NCBI RefSeq assembly: GCF_018409545.1
Contig: NZ_AP024563.1
Location: 1,194,755-1,258,754 of the forward strand
Source of the DNA: Allochromatium tepidum
Lineage (GTDB): Bacteria; Pseudomonadota; Gammaproteobacteria; Chromatiales; Chromatiaceae
Length of the DNA stretch: 64,000 nucleotides
Direction of reading: 5' to 3'
The position numbers and the translations under genes are program-made. Shown here one piece after another: positions 52,393 through 61,588 of the stretch (position 1 is the stretch's first letter; every line of letters begins with the position of its first letter). The notes below the pieces were generated by a model. The model was not told the DNA's origin, did not search any database, and was given only the letters and a program-made list of their open reading frames with translations.

Positions 52393-53352
52393 TCAATCCG
52401 CCGCCAGTTCGGGTGAATCGAGCAGCTCGGGATGCTGCTTGTAGAAGGCGATGCTGCTGCCGACGAGCAGGATCAGCCAGCCGAGATAGATCCAGATCAT
52501 CAGCAGGATCAGGATCGCCAGACCCGAATAGATGGCGGTGTACTGGGTCGATCCGGCCATGAAGTGCGCGAACAGCGCCCCGATCGACTGCCACAGCAGG
52601 CCCGCGCCCAGACCGCCGATCAGCGCCGAGACAAGCCGCACCCGGGTGTTGGGCACGAAGCGGTAGATGAAAGCGAAGGTGGCCGAGATCATCAGATAGG
52701 GCGCGACCAGCCGCGCCAGCTCCATCAGCCAGCTCACCGGCTCGTAGTCCATCACCGAGCGCATCCGCGGATTGCCGCCGAGCGAGGCCGAGACGCCGAC
52801 CGCCGAGAAGAACAGCACCGGCCCGATGGTCAGCACGCTCAGATACCGGGTGAAGCGCTGGGCGAACGGGCGGACCTCGTCGACGCGCCAGACATGGTTG
52901 AACGATTGCTCGATCTTCTGGATCAGCGAGACGACGGTATAGAACGGCATCCCCACGCCCAGCGCCCCGAGCACCCCAACCTGCATCCGGTCGACGAAGC
53001 CGATGAGCTGCTGTGTGATCTCCACGCCCGATTCGCCGAGCGGTTCGAGCGCGTTGGCCGGCAGCGGCTCGATCTGGTTGTGCACGCCGAAGCCCTTGAG
53101 CACCGAGAAGCTGACCGCCAGGAGCGGCACCAGCGAGAGCAGCGTGGTGTAGACCAGGCTCATGGCATAGAGCGTCAGGTTCCCCTGCGTCAGATCGCGC
53201 GCCACGGCATGGACGAGCCGTCCGAGCCGGATGGCCAGTGCCTGCCAGCGCGGCAGTTGGTGCGGATCCTGTCCCCAGAGCAGGGTTTCCAGACGGGTCT
53301 GGAGGCTTGGGTTGGACGTTATTGTGTCCGGACCTCCTTGGCGTGTCGGCAA
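52393..53352 (-). CDS. YihY/virulence factor BrkB family protein
   Basis: The 319-residue membrane protein has six or so membrane segments and the family blocks GNLTLYAMSLVYTTLLSLVP, LIQKIEQSFNHVWRVDEVRP and LLMIWIYLGWLILLVGSSIA. Members are inner-membrane proteins of uncertain role, once called ribonuclease BN. It lies adjacent to the VapC gene, with a 3-bp gap, but is probably unrelated to it. Confidence 0.88.
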   Translation of the reverse strand: MPTRQGGPDTITSNPSLQTRLETLLWGQDPHQLPRWQALAIRLGRLVHAVARDLTQGNLTLYAMSLVYTTLLSLVPLLAVSFSVLKGFGVHNQIEPLPANALEPLGESGVEITQQLIGFVDRMQVGVLGALGVGMPFYTVVSLIQKIEQSFNHVWRVDEVRPFAQRFTRYLSVLTIGPVLFFSAVGVSASLGGNPRMRSVMDYEPVSWLMELARLVAPYLMISATFAFIYRFVPNTRVRLVSALIGGLGAGLLWQSIGALFAHFMAGSTQYTAIYSGLAILILLMIWIYLGWLILLVGSSIAFYKQHPELLDSPELAAD

Positions 53353-53355
53353 GTC

Positions 53356-53742
53356 TCAGATCAGGCGCACCGGGCCGGGATAGCGCGCCAGGATCGGATC
53401 GGCCGTCAGCAGAACGATCCCCTCGACACTCGCCTGAGCCAGGAGCAGACGGTCGAAGGGATCTTTGTGAATGGGCGGAAGCAGCTCGACGGCCAGGGCG
53501 TGTCGGCTGGTGATCGGCAGTTCGAGATAGCCGTTGTCCAGCAGACCACGACGCAGTACGCGCCCGTCGACCTGGAAGTCGTCGCGTCCGAGCGCGCGCT
53601 TGATGGTGATCTCCCACAGATTCGCGGCACTGAACAGCAATTCGCTCTCAGGGGCTTCGAGCAGGGTCCGGGCCTCGGCCGACAGGTGCTCGGGCCGGCC
53701 GGCCGCCCACAGCAGCAGATGGGTGTCGAGCAGCCACTTCAT
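53356..53742 (-). CDS. PIN-domain toxin (VapC type)
   Basis: The 128-residue PIN-domain protein has the acidic residues of the family: MKWLLDTHLLLWAAG, NLWEITIKRALGR and KDPFDRLLLAQASVEG. Such toxins cleave tRNA or other RNAs. It overlaps its antitoxin gene by 4 bases. Confidence 0.85.
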   Translation of the reverse strand: MKWLLDTHLLLWAAGRPEHLSAEARTLLEAPESELLFSAANLWEITIKRALGRDDFQVDGRVLRRGLLDNGYLELPITSRHALAVELLPPIHKDPFDRLLLAQASVEGIVLLTADPILARYPGPVRLI

Positions 53743-53990
53743 GCGTCGTCATCCGTGCCGAACAGGCGTGCGATCTCGGACTCGCCCATGCGGTCGAAGT
53801 CCTCGGGGACCGCGACCTGACCGGCCATGAAGCCGAGCCGGCGTCGCTGGTTGGGCTCGGGTGTCGGGAGCGGCACCACCATGACCAGCGGCTTGCCGGA
53901 CTTGGCGATGACGAAGGGTTCACCCTGCGCGGCCTGATCGACCAGGCGCGAGAGATGGGTCTTGGCTTCGTGGATATTGACGGTCTGCAT
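53739..53990 (-). CDS. Phd/YefM family antitoxin
   Basis: The 83-residue protein starts MQTVNIHEAKTHLSRLVDQA, followed by GEPFVIAKSGKPLVMVVPL, a typical Phd/YefM N-terminus. It is upstream of, and overlaps, the VapC-type toxin gene, making a standard type II module. It probably represses its own promoter, in the 53991-54269 gap ahead of dnaE. Confidence 0.87.
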   Translation of the reverse strand: MQTVNIHEAKTHLSRLVDQAAQGEPFVIAKSGKPLVMVVPLPTPEPNQRRRLGFMAGQVAVPEDFDRMGESEIARLFGTDDDA

Positions 53991-54269
53991 GACACACCCC
54001 GATCGAACTAAGTCCAGTGAGTCTAGTCCGAGCTTGGGCGGGTTTCAAAGGCCGAAATCGTGCAGGCTACCGATGCTCTCTGCCGTCACTCGGAGCCGAT
54101 CCGACCCAAGTCGCGGATCTCTCGCGACTTTTCCCGTTCCACTGCCGGGCGCCTATCCCGAACCCATTTTTGATGGATTTTTCCGTTTCGGACAGACCTC
54201 GGACCGGCCGTTAGACTAGCGTCCCCCGCTCGGGGTCGCCCCCCTTCTCAGCCGCCGCACAGGACTCCC

Positions 54270-57200
54270 GTGGACCCAACCTTCGTACATCTGCATCTGC
54301 ATTCCGAGTATTCGCTGGTCGATGGCCTGGTGCGCATCAAGCCGCTGGTCAAGGCGGTCGCGGCGGCCGGGATGCCGGCGGTCGCCGTCACCGATCAGGG
54401 CAACCTGTTCTCGCTGGTGCGCTTCTACAAGGCGGCCGTGGGCGCCGGGGTCAAGCCGATCGCGGGGGCGGATCTCTGGGTGCGGAATCCGGAGGACGCC
54501 AATCAGCCGCATCGTCTGGTGCTGCTGGCTCAGGACGAGCCGGGCTATCGCAATCTGACGCGGCTGATCTCGCGCGGCTTCGTCGAGGGCCAGCATCTGG
54601 GGGTGGCGCAGGTCGAGCGTGATTGGGTGCTGGAGGCGCATCAGGGGTTGATCGCGCTCTCGGGCGGGCCGCGCGGCGACGTGGCCGAGGCGCTGCTCAA
54701 GGGCCGACCTGAGATTGCGGGTCAGCGGCTCGATGTCTGGCTGTCGGTGTTCGGGGATCGCTATTACCTGGAGCTGATGCGCACCGGACGTCCCCAGGAG
54801 GGCGAGCTGGTCGAGGCGAGCGTAGATCTGGCGATCCGGCGCGGCGTGCCTGTGGTCGCGACCAATGACGTGCGGTTCCTGGCGGCCGGCGACTTCGAGG
54901 CCCATGAGGTGCGCGTCTGCATCCATCAGGGCCGCACGCTCGACGACCCGCGCCGTCCGCGCGACTACAGCGAGGAGCAGTATCTGCGCACCCCGGCGGA
55001 GATGGCCGAACTCTTCGCCGATCTGCCCGAGGCGCTGGAGAACACGGTCGAGATCGCCAAGCGCTGCAACCTGGAACTCAAGCTCGGCAAGAACTATCTG
55101 CCGGTGTTCCCGGTGCCCGAGGGCATGACCACCGACAGCTTCTTCGCCGAGCAGTCGCGCCGGGGGTTGGAATGGCGGTTGGAGCGGATTCTCGACCGTG
55201 ACGCGCCGGATTATGTCGAGCGGCGCCGGGTCTACGAGGAGCGGCTGGAAACCGAACTCGCGGTCATCATCCAGATGGGCTTCCCCGGCTATTTCCTGAT
55301 CGTGGCCGACTTCATCCAGTGGGCCAAGGACAACGGCATCCCGGTCGGGCCGGGGCGCGGCTCGGGTGCCGGCTCGCTGGTCGCCTATGCGCTCAAGATC
55401 ACGGATCTCGACCCGATCCAGCATGAGCTGCTGTTCGAGCGTTTTCTGAACCCCGAGCGCGTGTCCATGCCCGACTTCGATATCGACTTCTGCATGGAAG
55501 GGCGCGATCGGGTCATCGACTATGTGGCGCGCAAATACGGGCGCGAGGCGGTGTCGCAGATCATCACCTTCGGCACCATGGCGGCCAAGGCGGTGGTGCG
55601 CGATGTCGGGCGCGTCATGGGGCATCCGTACGGCTTCGTCGACAAGATCGCCAAGATGGTGCCCTTCGAGTTGGGGATGACGCTCGATAAGGCGCTCAAG
55701 GAGAGCGAGGATCTCAAACGCGCCTATGACCAGGACGAGGAGGTGCGGGCCATCCTCGACATGGCGCGCAAGCTGGAGGGGCTGACCCGCAATGCGGGCA
55801 AGCACGCTGGCGGCGTGGTGATCGCGCCGACGGTGCTGACCGATTTCGCGCCGCTCTATTGCGAACCGGGCGGGGTGAATCTGGTCACGCAGTTCGACAA
55901 GGACGACGTGGAGCAGGTCGGTCTGGTCAAGTTCGACTTCCTGGGGCTGCGTACCCTGACCATCATCGACTGGGCGCTCAAGACCATCAATGCCGGGCGT
56001 GCGGCCAAGGGCGAGCCGCCGCTCGACATCGAGCGCATCGATCCGCGCGACCGGGAGGCGTTCGATCTGCTCAAGCGTTGCGAGACGACGGCGGTGTTCC
56101 AGCTCGAATCGCGCGGCATGAAGGAGCTGATCAAGAAGCTCCAGCCCGATTGCTTCGACGAGATCACGGCACTGGTGGCGCTGTTCCGGCCAGGGCCGCT
56201 GCAATCGGGCATGGTCGACGACTTCATCGAGCGCAAGCATGGACGCGCCGAGGTCGCCTATCCGCATCCGGATCTGGAGCCGATCCTCAAGCCCACCTAC
56301 GGCATCATTCTGTATCAGGAGCAGGTGATGCAGATTGCGCAGGTGTTGGCGGGGTATTCGCTCGGTGGGGCGGACATTCTGCGTCGCTGTCTGGCCGGCT
56401 CGACCGAAGTGGTCGATGCCGCGACCGGACGGCGGGTGACGCTGACCGAGATCGCCGCCGCGCCCGAGGTTTGGATCGGACGCGAGGTGTTCGCGCTCGA
56501 CCTGAAGACCCAGAAGATCGTGCGCCGGCCGATCGACGCCGTCTATCACAATGGCGTGCAGGAGGTATTCGAGGTCACGACCCGCACCGGACGCCGGATT
56601 CAGGCGACGGCGACGCATCTGTTCTATACGCTCGTGGGCTGGAAGCCGCTGGGGGCCTTTGTCGAGGGCGAGACGATCGGACTGGCGGCACGGTTGCCGC
56701 TGGAGAGCGATGAACCTCAGTCAAGGATTGGCGTCGAGTCGGATGTCTTGTGGGATTTAATCGAGTCGATCCGCCCGCTAGGTGATATGGAGGTCTTCGA
56801 TCTCACTATTCCCAAGCATCACAACTTCATCGCCAACGATTTTATTGCCCACAATTGCATGGGCAAGAAGAAGCCCGAGGAGATGGCCAAGCAGCGCGAA
56901 ACCTTTGAGCAGGGTGCGCTAGCACGAGGAATTGATGGTCAGCTCGCCTCGCATGTATTTGATTTAATGGAATATTTTTCTGGTTATGGATTTAATAGGA
57001 GTCACAGTGCCGCCTACGCCCTGGTCAGTTACCAAACCCTCTGGCTCAAGGCCCACTATCCGGCCGCCTTCATGGCCGCCGTGCTCTCGGCGGACATGGA
57101 CAACACCGACAAGGTCGTCACCCTGATCGACGAATGCCGGACGATGAAGCTCAGGGTCGAGCCGCCGGCGATCAATCGCTCCGACTATCACTTCACCATC

Positions 57201-58328
57201 GCCGACGACAAGACCGTCGTCTATGGTCTGGGCGCGGTCAAGGGCGTGGGTGAGTCGGCGATCGAGGCCATGCTGGAGGCGCGTCGTGCCGGCGGTCCTT
57301 TCCGCGATCTCTGGGACTTCTGCGGACGTATCGACCTGCAGCGGGTCAACCGCCGTGTGCTGGAGTCGCTGATCCGCGCCGGTGCGCTCGACGAACTCGG
57401 CCCCAACCGCGCTACGCTCATGGCCCAGCTGCCGCCGGCGCTCAAGGCCGCCGAGCAGTATCACAGCACCCGCGCGGCCGGTCAGGTCGATCTGTTCGGC
57501 GCGCTCGCACCCAGCGGGCCGCCCACACCGGACCCGCAACTCGCCCGCGAGACACTCGCCGACTGGGAGGACGAACAGCGTCTCCAGGGCGAAAAGGAGA
57601 CGCTCGGACTCTATCTCACCGGACATCCGATCGATCGCTACGAGGACGAACTCAAGGCGATGGGTGGGGCGCGTATCGCCCGCTTGCTGGAGACCGACCG
57701 CGAACTCGGACGCCGCGACCGACGCGACCGCGAAAAACGCACCGTCGTCGGGTTGGTGGTCGGCGTGCGGCATGGCAAGACTCAGCGCGGACGCATGGGC
57801 TCGGTGGTGCTCGACGACCGCACCGGGCGCATCGAGGCCACGGTCTTCTCCGAGCTCTATGAACAGGTGCGTCATCTGCTGGTCGCCGACCGGATCCTGA
57901 GCATCACCGGTGCGCTCAACTTCGATGAGTTCCGCGACGCCTGGTCATTGCGCGCCGACAGTGTGCGGATCTTCGAAGAGGCACGCGCGACTGCCGCCGA
58001 TCATCTGCTCCTGACGCTGGATCTGTCCGATCCGGTCGCCCATGCGCGCGGACTGGAGCGGGTCGAGGAACTGCGCGCGGTGCTGCTCGCCCATCGCGAT
58101 ACGGCGCGCGAGTCCAGTCTGCCGATCCGGTTGATCTACCGTCGTCCCGGTGCGGTCGGTGAACTGATGCTGGGGAGTGCCTGGCGCGTTCGTCCCGCCG
58201 ATGCCCTGCTCAAGCAGTTGCGCCACTTGTTGGGCACCGAGAGCGTCCGTGTGTCCTATGAGCGCCCGGTCCAGCAGGCGCCCATGCCCGAGTTGCAGTC
58301 AGCGCCGCGATTGCGGGCGGTGTCCTGA
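54270..58328 (+). CDS. dnaE: DNA polymerase III alpha subunit with an in-frame mini-intein
   Basis: The 1352-residue frame is a full DnaE: the PHP domain (FVHLHLHSEYSLVDGLVRIK), the catalytic core (PDFDIDFCMEGRDRVIDYVA, GPGRGSGAGSLVAYAL), LRTLTIIDWALKTIN and a C-terminal OB region. At residues 707-862 a mini-intein interrupts ADILRR and CMGKKKPEEM, where the uninterrupted protein normally reads LRRAMGKKKPEEM. After removal the alpha subunit is about 1196 residues, close to the usual length. It is the replicative polymerase and must be spliced to work. It starts at ATG 54283 or GTG 54270. Confidence 0.96.
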   Translation: MDPTFVHLHLHSEYSLVDGLVRIKPLVKAVAAAGMPAVAVTDQGNLFSLVRFYKAAVGAGVKPIAGADLWVRNPEDANQPHRLVLLAQDEPGYRNLTRLISRGFVEGQHLGVAQVERDWVLEAHQGLIALSGGPRGDVAEALLKGRPEIAGQRLDVWLSVFGDRYYLELMRTGRPQEGELVEASVDLAIRRGVPVVATNDVRFLAAGDFEAHEVRVCIHQGRTLDDPRRPRDYSEEQYLRTPAEMAELFADLPEALENTVEIAKRCNLELKLGKNYLPVFPVPEGMTTDSFFAEQSRRGLEWRLERILDRDAPDYVERRRVYEERLETELAVIIQMGFPGYFLIVADFIQWAKDNGIPVGPGRGSGAGSLVAYALKITDLDPIQHELLFERFLNPERVSMPDFDIDFCMEGRDRVIDYVARKYGREAVSQIITFGTMAAKAVVRDVGRVMGHPYGFVDKIAKMVPFELGMTLDKALKESEDLKRAYDQDEEVRAILDMARKLEGLTRNAGKHAGGVVIAPTVLTDFAPLYCEPGGVNLVTQFDKDDVEQVGLVKFDFLGLRTLTIIDWALKTINAGRAAKGEPPLDIERIDPRDREAFDLLKRCETTAVFQLESRGMKELIKKLQPDCFDEITALVALFRPGPLQSGMVDDFIERKHGRAEVAYPHPDLEPILKPTYGIILYQEQVMQIAQVLAGYSLGGADILRRCLAGSTEVVDAATGRRVTLTEIAAAPEVWIGREVFALDLKTQKIVRRPIDAVYHNGVQEVFEVTTRTGRRIQATATHLFYTLVGWKPLGAFVEGETIGLAARLPLESDEPQSRIGVESDVLWDLIESIRPLGDMEVFDLTIPKHHNFIANDFIAHNCMGKKKPEEMAKQRETFEQGALARGIDGQLASHVFDLMEYFSGYGFNRSHSAAYALVSYQTLWLKAHYPAAFMAAVLSADMDNTDKVVTLIDECRTMKLRVEPPAINRSDYHFTIADDKTVVYGLGAVKGVGESAIEAMLEARRAGGPFRDLWDFCGRIDLQRVNRRVLESLIRAGALDELGPNRATLMAQLPPALKAAEQYHSTRAAGQVDLFGALAPSGPPTPDPQLARETLADWEDEQRLQGEKETLGLYLTGHPIDRYEDELKAMGGARIARLLETDRELGRRDRRDREKRTVVGLVVGVRHGKTQRGRMGSVVLDDRTGRIEATVFSELYEQVRHLLVADRILSITGALNFDEFRDAWSLRADSVRIFEEARATAADHLLLTLDLSDPVAHARGLERVEELRAVLLAHRDTARESSLPIRLIYRRPGAVGELMLGSAWRVRPADALLKQLRHLLGTESVRVSYERPVQQAPMPELQSAPRLRAVS
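56388..56855 (+). other. Mini-intein in dnaE (156 residues, no homing endonuclease)
   Basis: The insert starts CLAGSTEVVDAATG (block A, Cys1) and contains ATATHLFYT (block B, TxxH). It ends HNFIANDFIAHN (block G, terminal His-Asn), followed by Cys as the first extein residue. There is no LAGLIDADG or HNH domain. These ends meet the requirements for self-splicing. The insertion site differs from the cyanobacterial split DnaE intein site, which lies before FNRSH further downstream. Position 56388 is Cys707 of the frame. Confidence 0.93.
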
Positions 58329-58339
58329 CAGACATGAAA

Positions 58340-58723
58340 TCAAATAACGCCTTCAATGTCGGTTCTAGAAAAATCTCGCCCAACAAACAGCAAGCGGCAT
58401 TCATACTGCTTGGCGACCGCGTAAGCAAAGCAGTCGCCGTAATTCAAAGACGCAGGATGATTTCCCTTGCCCCAGCACTCATACGCAAGCGCGACGCGCC
58501 GAGCAGCGTTTGCCGTGACCGGGACGACTTCGAAACCCAGCCCATCGATCAGTTCAGCCATGGCCCTGCCGACATGACGACGTCCCGCCACAATCAATGC
58601 CTCGGCAACAGTACCGGCGCAAATCAGCAATTCATCCTCGGTTTCGAGCGCCGTCATACAGGCTTCCGCTTCCGGCTCATTGAGCAGAATCGACATCAGG
58701 GCCGAGGTATCGACAACGATCAT
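58340..58723 (-). CDS. PIN-domain toxin (VapC type)
   Basis: The 127-residue protein starts MIVVDTSALMSILLNEPEAE, the canonical VapC opening with Asp and the serine-turn, and carries NYGDCFAYAVAKQYECRLLF near the C-terminus. It ends 12 bases after dnaE on the opposite strand. The antitoxin gene lies just upstream with 4-base overlap. Confidence 0.88.
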   Translation of the reverse strand: MIVVDTSALMSILLNEPEAEACMTALETEDELLICAGTVAEALIVAGRRHVGRAMAELIDGLGFEVVPVTANAARRVALAYECWGKGNHPASLNYGDCFAYAVAKQYECRLLFVGRDFSRTDIEGVI

Positions 58724-58971
58724 TCGGGCAAACCATCCTCACCGTAGAGGAAGTCCTGACTATGCGCGGCGCTCGGCCCTTCTGTCGGGGCCGCAGACGC
58801 ACGCAGACGCTCCATCAGTGCTCTTCGGCTCCCGGCATCCGGTGTGGATTTGATCGGAACCAGGCGCACTGTGGCCTGACCGTAGCGGGTCAGGATCACA
58901 TCGTCTCCAGCCTCGGCGCGACGCACCAGCTCTGTCAGTTGTCCCTTGGCTTCGGTCACTGAAATCTGCAT
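58720..58971 (-). CDS. Phd/YefM family antitoxin
   Basis: The 83-residue protein starts MQISVTEAKGQLTELVRRAE, then GDDVILTRYGQATVRLVPI, the Phd-type pattern. With the VapC gene it makes a second type II module next to dnaE. Its sequence differs from the Phd protein at 53739-53990, so it is not a recent copy. Confidence 0.88.
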   Translation of the reverse strand: MQISVTEAKGQLTELVRRAEAGDDVILTRYGQATVRLVPIKSTPDAGSRRALMERLRASAAPTEGPSAAHSQDFLYGEDGLPE

Positions 58972-59228
58972 CAGAGGCTCCTGAAGGGGTAGTGCTCAGA
59001 TTGAGTTGGGTGTGATCCTAGACCATCCAATGGTCCGTTACAATGCTCTGAGTCAGCCGTTTCTACTAGCCCGAGTTGCGGCAGGGCCGATGAGCGGGCG
59101 GCATCGAAGCGCAGTTGCACGGCGCTCGCAACCTTGTTGACGTTCTGACCGCCGGGTCCGGGCGCGCGGATGAAGCGCTCGGACAATTCGGCATCGGGGA
59201 TGAACACTGTGGGCGTGATCTGGAGCAT
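58971..59228 (-). pseudogene. arfB: Truncated ArfB (ribosome-rescue factor YaeJ)
   Basis: The N-terminus from ATG 59228 reads PDAELSERFIRAPGPGGQNV then NKVASAVQLRFD, the GGQ peptidyl-hydrolase domain of ArfB. After SSALPQLG, at about 59070, the homology stops and the frame runs on through unrelated sequence to the stop at 58971. The basic C-terminal tail needed for the ribosome entry tunnel is missing, so the protein should not work. Confidence 0.75.
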
Positions 59229-59379
59229 GGTATGGATTGTGACGGGCACAGGCGAAGCGCGACAGGGTGTCGTGAATCGGCGGGTTATACTTTATCCTCA
59301 GAGCCGGCCTGAGCCGCCGCTACTCAAGGCCGTGAAGCCGTAAAGTTCCACTTCCGTCGCTTCGAGCACAAGAACCGAC

Positions 59380-59770
59380 ATGACCATCAAGCAAGTCATC
59401 ACCGACGGCGACAAGCCGATCAAGGTCCGGACCGACGAACTGGATGCGCTCTCGCACGAGCAGTTGGTCAACCTCTCCAGGTTGCCGTTCATCCATCGTC
59501 ATATCGCCGCCATGCCGGATATCCATGCCGGCCTGGGTGACGCGCAAGGGCGCGATCCGGGCGCGTGAAGGCGAGCTGGGGATCGTACTGGGCAGCATGG
59601 GCGCACGCAGCTACATCGTGCGCGGCAAGGGGAATCCCGAGAGCTTCTGTTCCAGCGCCCACGGCGCCGGGCGGCGCATGAGCCGCACCGCCGCCGAAAA
59701 GCAGTTCACAGCGGTTGATCTGGTCGAAGTCGTGCATACCCTCAAACAACTGGTCTGCATCAAGGGGTGA
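59380..59770 (+). pseudogene. rtcB: RtcB RNA ligase gene with two internal deletions
   Basis: The start (ATG 59380, MTIKQVITDGDKPIKVRTDE) and LPFIHRHIAAMPDIHAGLGD are the RtcB N-terminus. At about 59540 the sequence jumps, out of frame, to REGELGIVLGSMGARSYIVR and ESFCSSAHGAGRRMSRTAAE. It then jumps at about 59711 from QFTAV to DLVEVVHTLKQLVCIKG, the C-terminus of RtcB. Most of the catalytic core, including the metal-binding Cys and His sites, is missing. It lies divergent from the truncated arfB. Confidence 0.88.
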
Positions 59771-59778
59771 GGTCGCCA

Positions 59779-60285
59779 ATGCCGATCATCTGGATTTTAT
59801 CCGTGTGTTGGTTAGGCCTGAGCCTGCCGACCCAGGCCGACGACTGGAACGCCCGGCTGTCGGACGGCTCCGGCGTCGAGGTCGAGGCTTCCACGCATCG
59901 CGCCTGGCGCTTGGAGGACGGCCGACGCACCCCACTTTGGGATGGTGTGCATCGCCTGGAGGACGGCTCGGTCGTCATCGTGCGCGACGGCGTGGCGGTA
60001 CCGAATCCAGCGATGCTGGAGACCTGGAACGAGGCGCCGCCGCGCCGACCGGGCATGACGGAACGCGAGTCCGAGACCTGCCGCGAACTGGTCCGGCGCG
60101 TCTGTGGCGAAGGCGAGGCTGAGAACGCGGCCTGTGCCGCCGGCGAGTCATGCCGACTGGCGCGCGAGCTGCTGGAGATGTCCGCCGAATCCCTGCCTCT
60201 GGAGGCCGAGATCCAGGCCGAATCGTCCGTCGGCACTCAGTGTCGCGAGGCGCTGACCAACGCCTTCTTCGCGCCCTGCCGCTGA
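59779..60285 (+). CDS. Secreted Cys-rich hypothetical protein
   Basis: The 168-residue protein has a short signal peptide (MPIIWILSVCWLGLSLPTQA). Repeated motif-like segments (RAWRLEDGRRTPLWDG, HRLEDGSVVIVRDG) are followed by a Cys-containing C-terminus (CRELVRRVCGEGEAENAACA and others), which may form disulfides. No family is recognised. It starts 9 bases after the rtcB remnant. Confidence 0.65.
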   Translation: MPIIWILSVCWLGLSLPTQADDWNARLSDGSGVEVEASTHRAWRLEDGRRTPLWDGVHRLEDGSVVIVRDGVAVPNPAMLETWNEAPPRRPGMTERESETCRELVRRVCGEGEAENAACAAGESCRLARELLEMSAESLPLEAEIQAESSVGTQCREALTNAFFAPCR

Positions 60286-60329
60286 GCCGCCGAACCCTCG
60301 CAACGCTCTACTCATATCGGAATCGATCC

Positions 60330-60884
60330 ATGGCATTACGCATCAAGAGTCACTGGAAGGACGACGAGCGCGAACGCTCGCTGCCCGAGATCGCCGGCGC
60401 CCTGGCTTACATCGCCTGGCGCATCGCACTCGACAAGGCGATCAATCTGCACTGCGAGCGCTTCGTCTATCGCGACGACGCCCAGCGTCTGGCCGTGATC
60501 CGGGAGTATCTGGTGTTCCTGGTCCAGATCGCCGACCGTCTGGCACACGCCGATCTGGACGAGGACGACCGGCGCACCCTGATCGTCGAGTTTGCCAAGA
60601 AGCTCTTCGGCCATGTCCAGGACAACAGCCAGGATCTGCTCGGACCGGGCGACTACGGCGGTCCCTTCATCGCCCTGCTCGACACCCGCTCCGGCGAGTA
60701 CGCCGAGTTCCAGTTCGCCGATGACGGTCCCAGCTACGCCTTCCTGCGCCATCTCGGCCATGAGATCCAGTCCATCATGGGCGAGTCCGAGGAGAACCGC
60801 TGGGTGATCGATCAGGTCATGGACAAGGACGGCTGGGACGCCTACAAGCACTTCGCGCGCGCCTATCGCAACCTCTTCGAGTGA
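60330..60884 (+). CDS. Hypothetical cytoplasmic protein
   Basis: The 184-residue soluble protein starts at ATG 60330 (MALRIKSHWKDDERE). It has well-spaced helices and strands (CERFVYRDDAQRLAVIREYL, DTRSGEYAEFQFADDGPSYA) and no membrane segment. It looks like a normal, conserved gene of gammaproteobacteria, but I cannot name the family. It is co-directional with the HPF-like gene downstream. Confidence 0.7.
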   Translation: MALRIKSHWKDDERERSLPEIAGALAYIAWRIALDKAINLHCERFVYRDDAQRLAVIREYLVFLVQIADRLAHADLDEDDRRTLIVEFAKKLFGHVQDNSQDLLGPGDYGGPFIALLDTRSGEYAEFQFADDGPSYAFLRHLGHEIQSIMGESEENRWVIDQVMDKDGWDAYKHFARAYRNLFE

Positions 60885-61080
60885 TTCGCTCTTGCATTTC
60901 GCGCGCTCGGGCGCCATGATCCGCCTGCCGTCGCGCGTCTCATGCCGTGCTCCCCTTGCGGCCTCCAGAGCCACTTCTGCGACGTGTTCAATCGACGAGG
61001 CACCTGCCCTCGGAGTCAATCTGCTCGACCCCCGTCATCGCGATCACACGCGCCCGGACCGGCGGTCGAGTCCACGGAGA

Positions 61081-61458
61081 ATGTCATCTATGGTCTTAAA
61101 GATAGGCGGCGATATGCTGGCGCTGGACGCCGCTATCCGTCGTCAGATCGAAGCGGAAGCCCGTAAACTCACGGACCGCTTCCCCGGTGAGCCGATCGAG
61201 GCTCAGGTCAATGTCCAGGAAGAGTTCGATCAGTTGCACGGTCATCGCGTGCGCTGCGAACTGAGCGCCAAGCTCGGCGCCGGTCGTCAGGTGGTGGTGC
61301 GCGAGGCACGCAAGGTGGCCTCCGAGGCCATCAGTGAAGTCTTCACCGCCGCCCGCCGCAACGTGCGCCGTCTGCGCCGCCGGAGCGTCCTCGATCTCGC
61401 GCCCGCACCCAAGACGGTCGCGGCGCGTCCCGCCGGTGCTCAAGTCGCGACCCATTGA
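61081..61458 (+). CDS. HPF/RaiA-like ribosome-associated protein
   Basis: The 125-residue protein has the HPF-type beta-alpha core: SMVLKIGGDMLALDAAIRRQ, EEFDQLHGHRVRCELSAKL and VVVREARKVASEAISEVF. Such proteins bind the 30S decoding site under stress. It is short and divergent, lacking a long C-terminal dimerisation domain. It starts at ATG 61081 after GGAGA. Confidence 0.7.
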   Translation: MSSMVLKIGGDMLALDAAIRRQIEAEARKLTDRFPGEPIEAQVNVQEEFDQLHGHRVRCELSAKLGAGRQVVVREARKVASEAISEVFTAARRNVRRLRRRSVLDLAPAPKTVAARPAGAQVATH

Positions 61459-61588
61459 CGCCCGCGAAGCCAACCTTGAGCGCGAGGTCTCCGCACCCAT
61501 CTAGTGGGCATTCGGCCATGCGTGGTCCGGCGCCTGTCCATCCATTCGACGCCGGCACGGACTGGATTCAAACAGAGGAGAGCCTCCA

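Noticed and set aside
54216-56618. Minus-strand frame (800 codons) opposite dnaE
   Set aside because: It is antisense to DnaE and has no recognisable motif or start signal.
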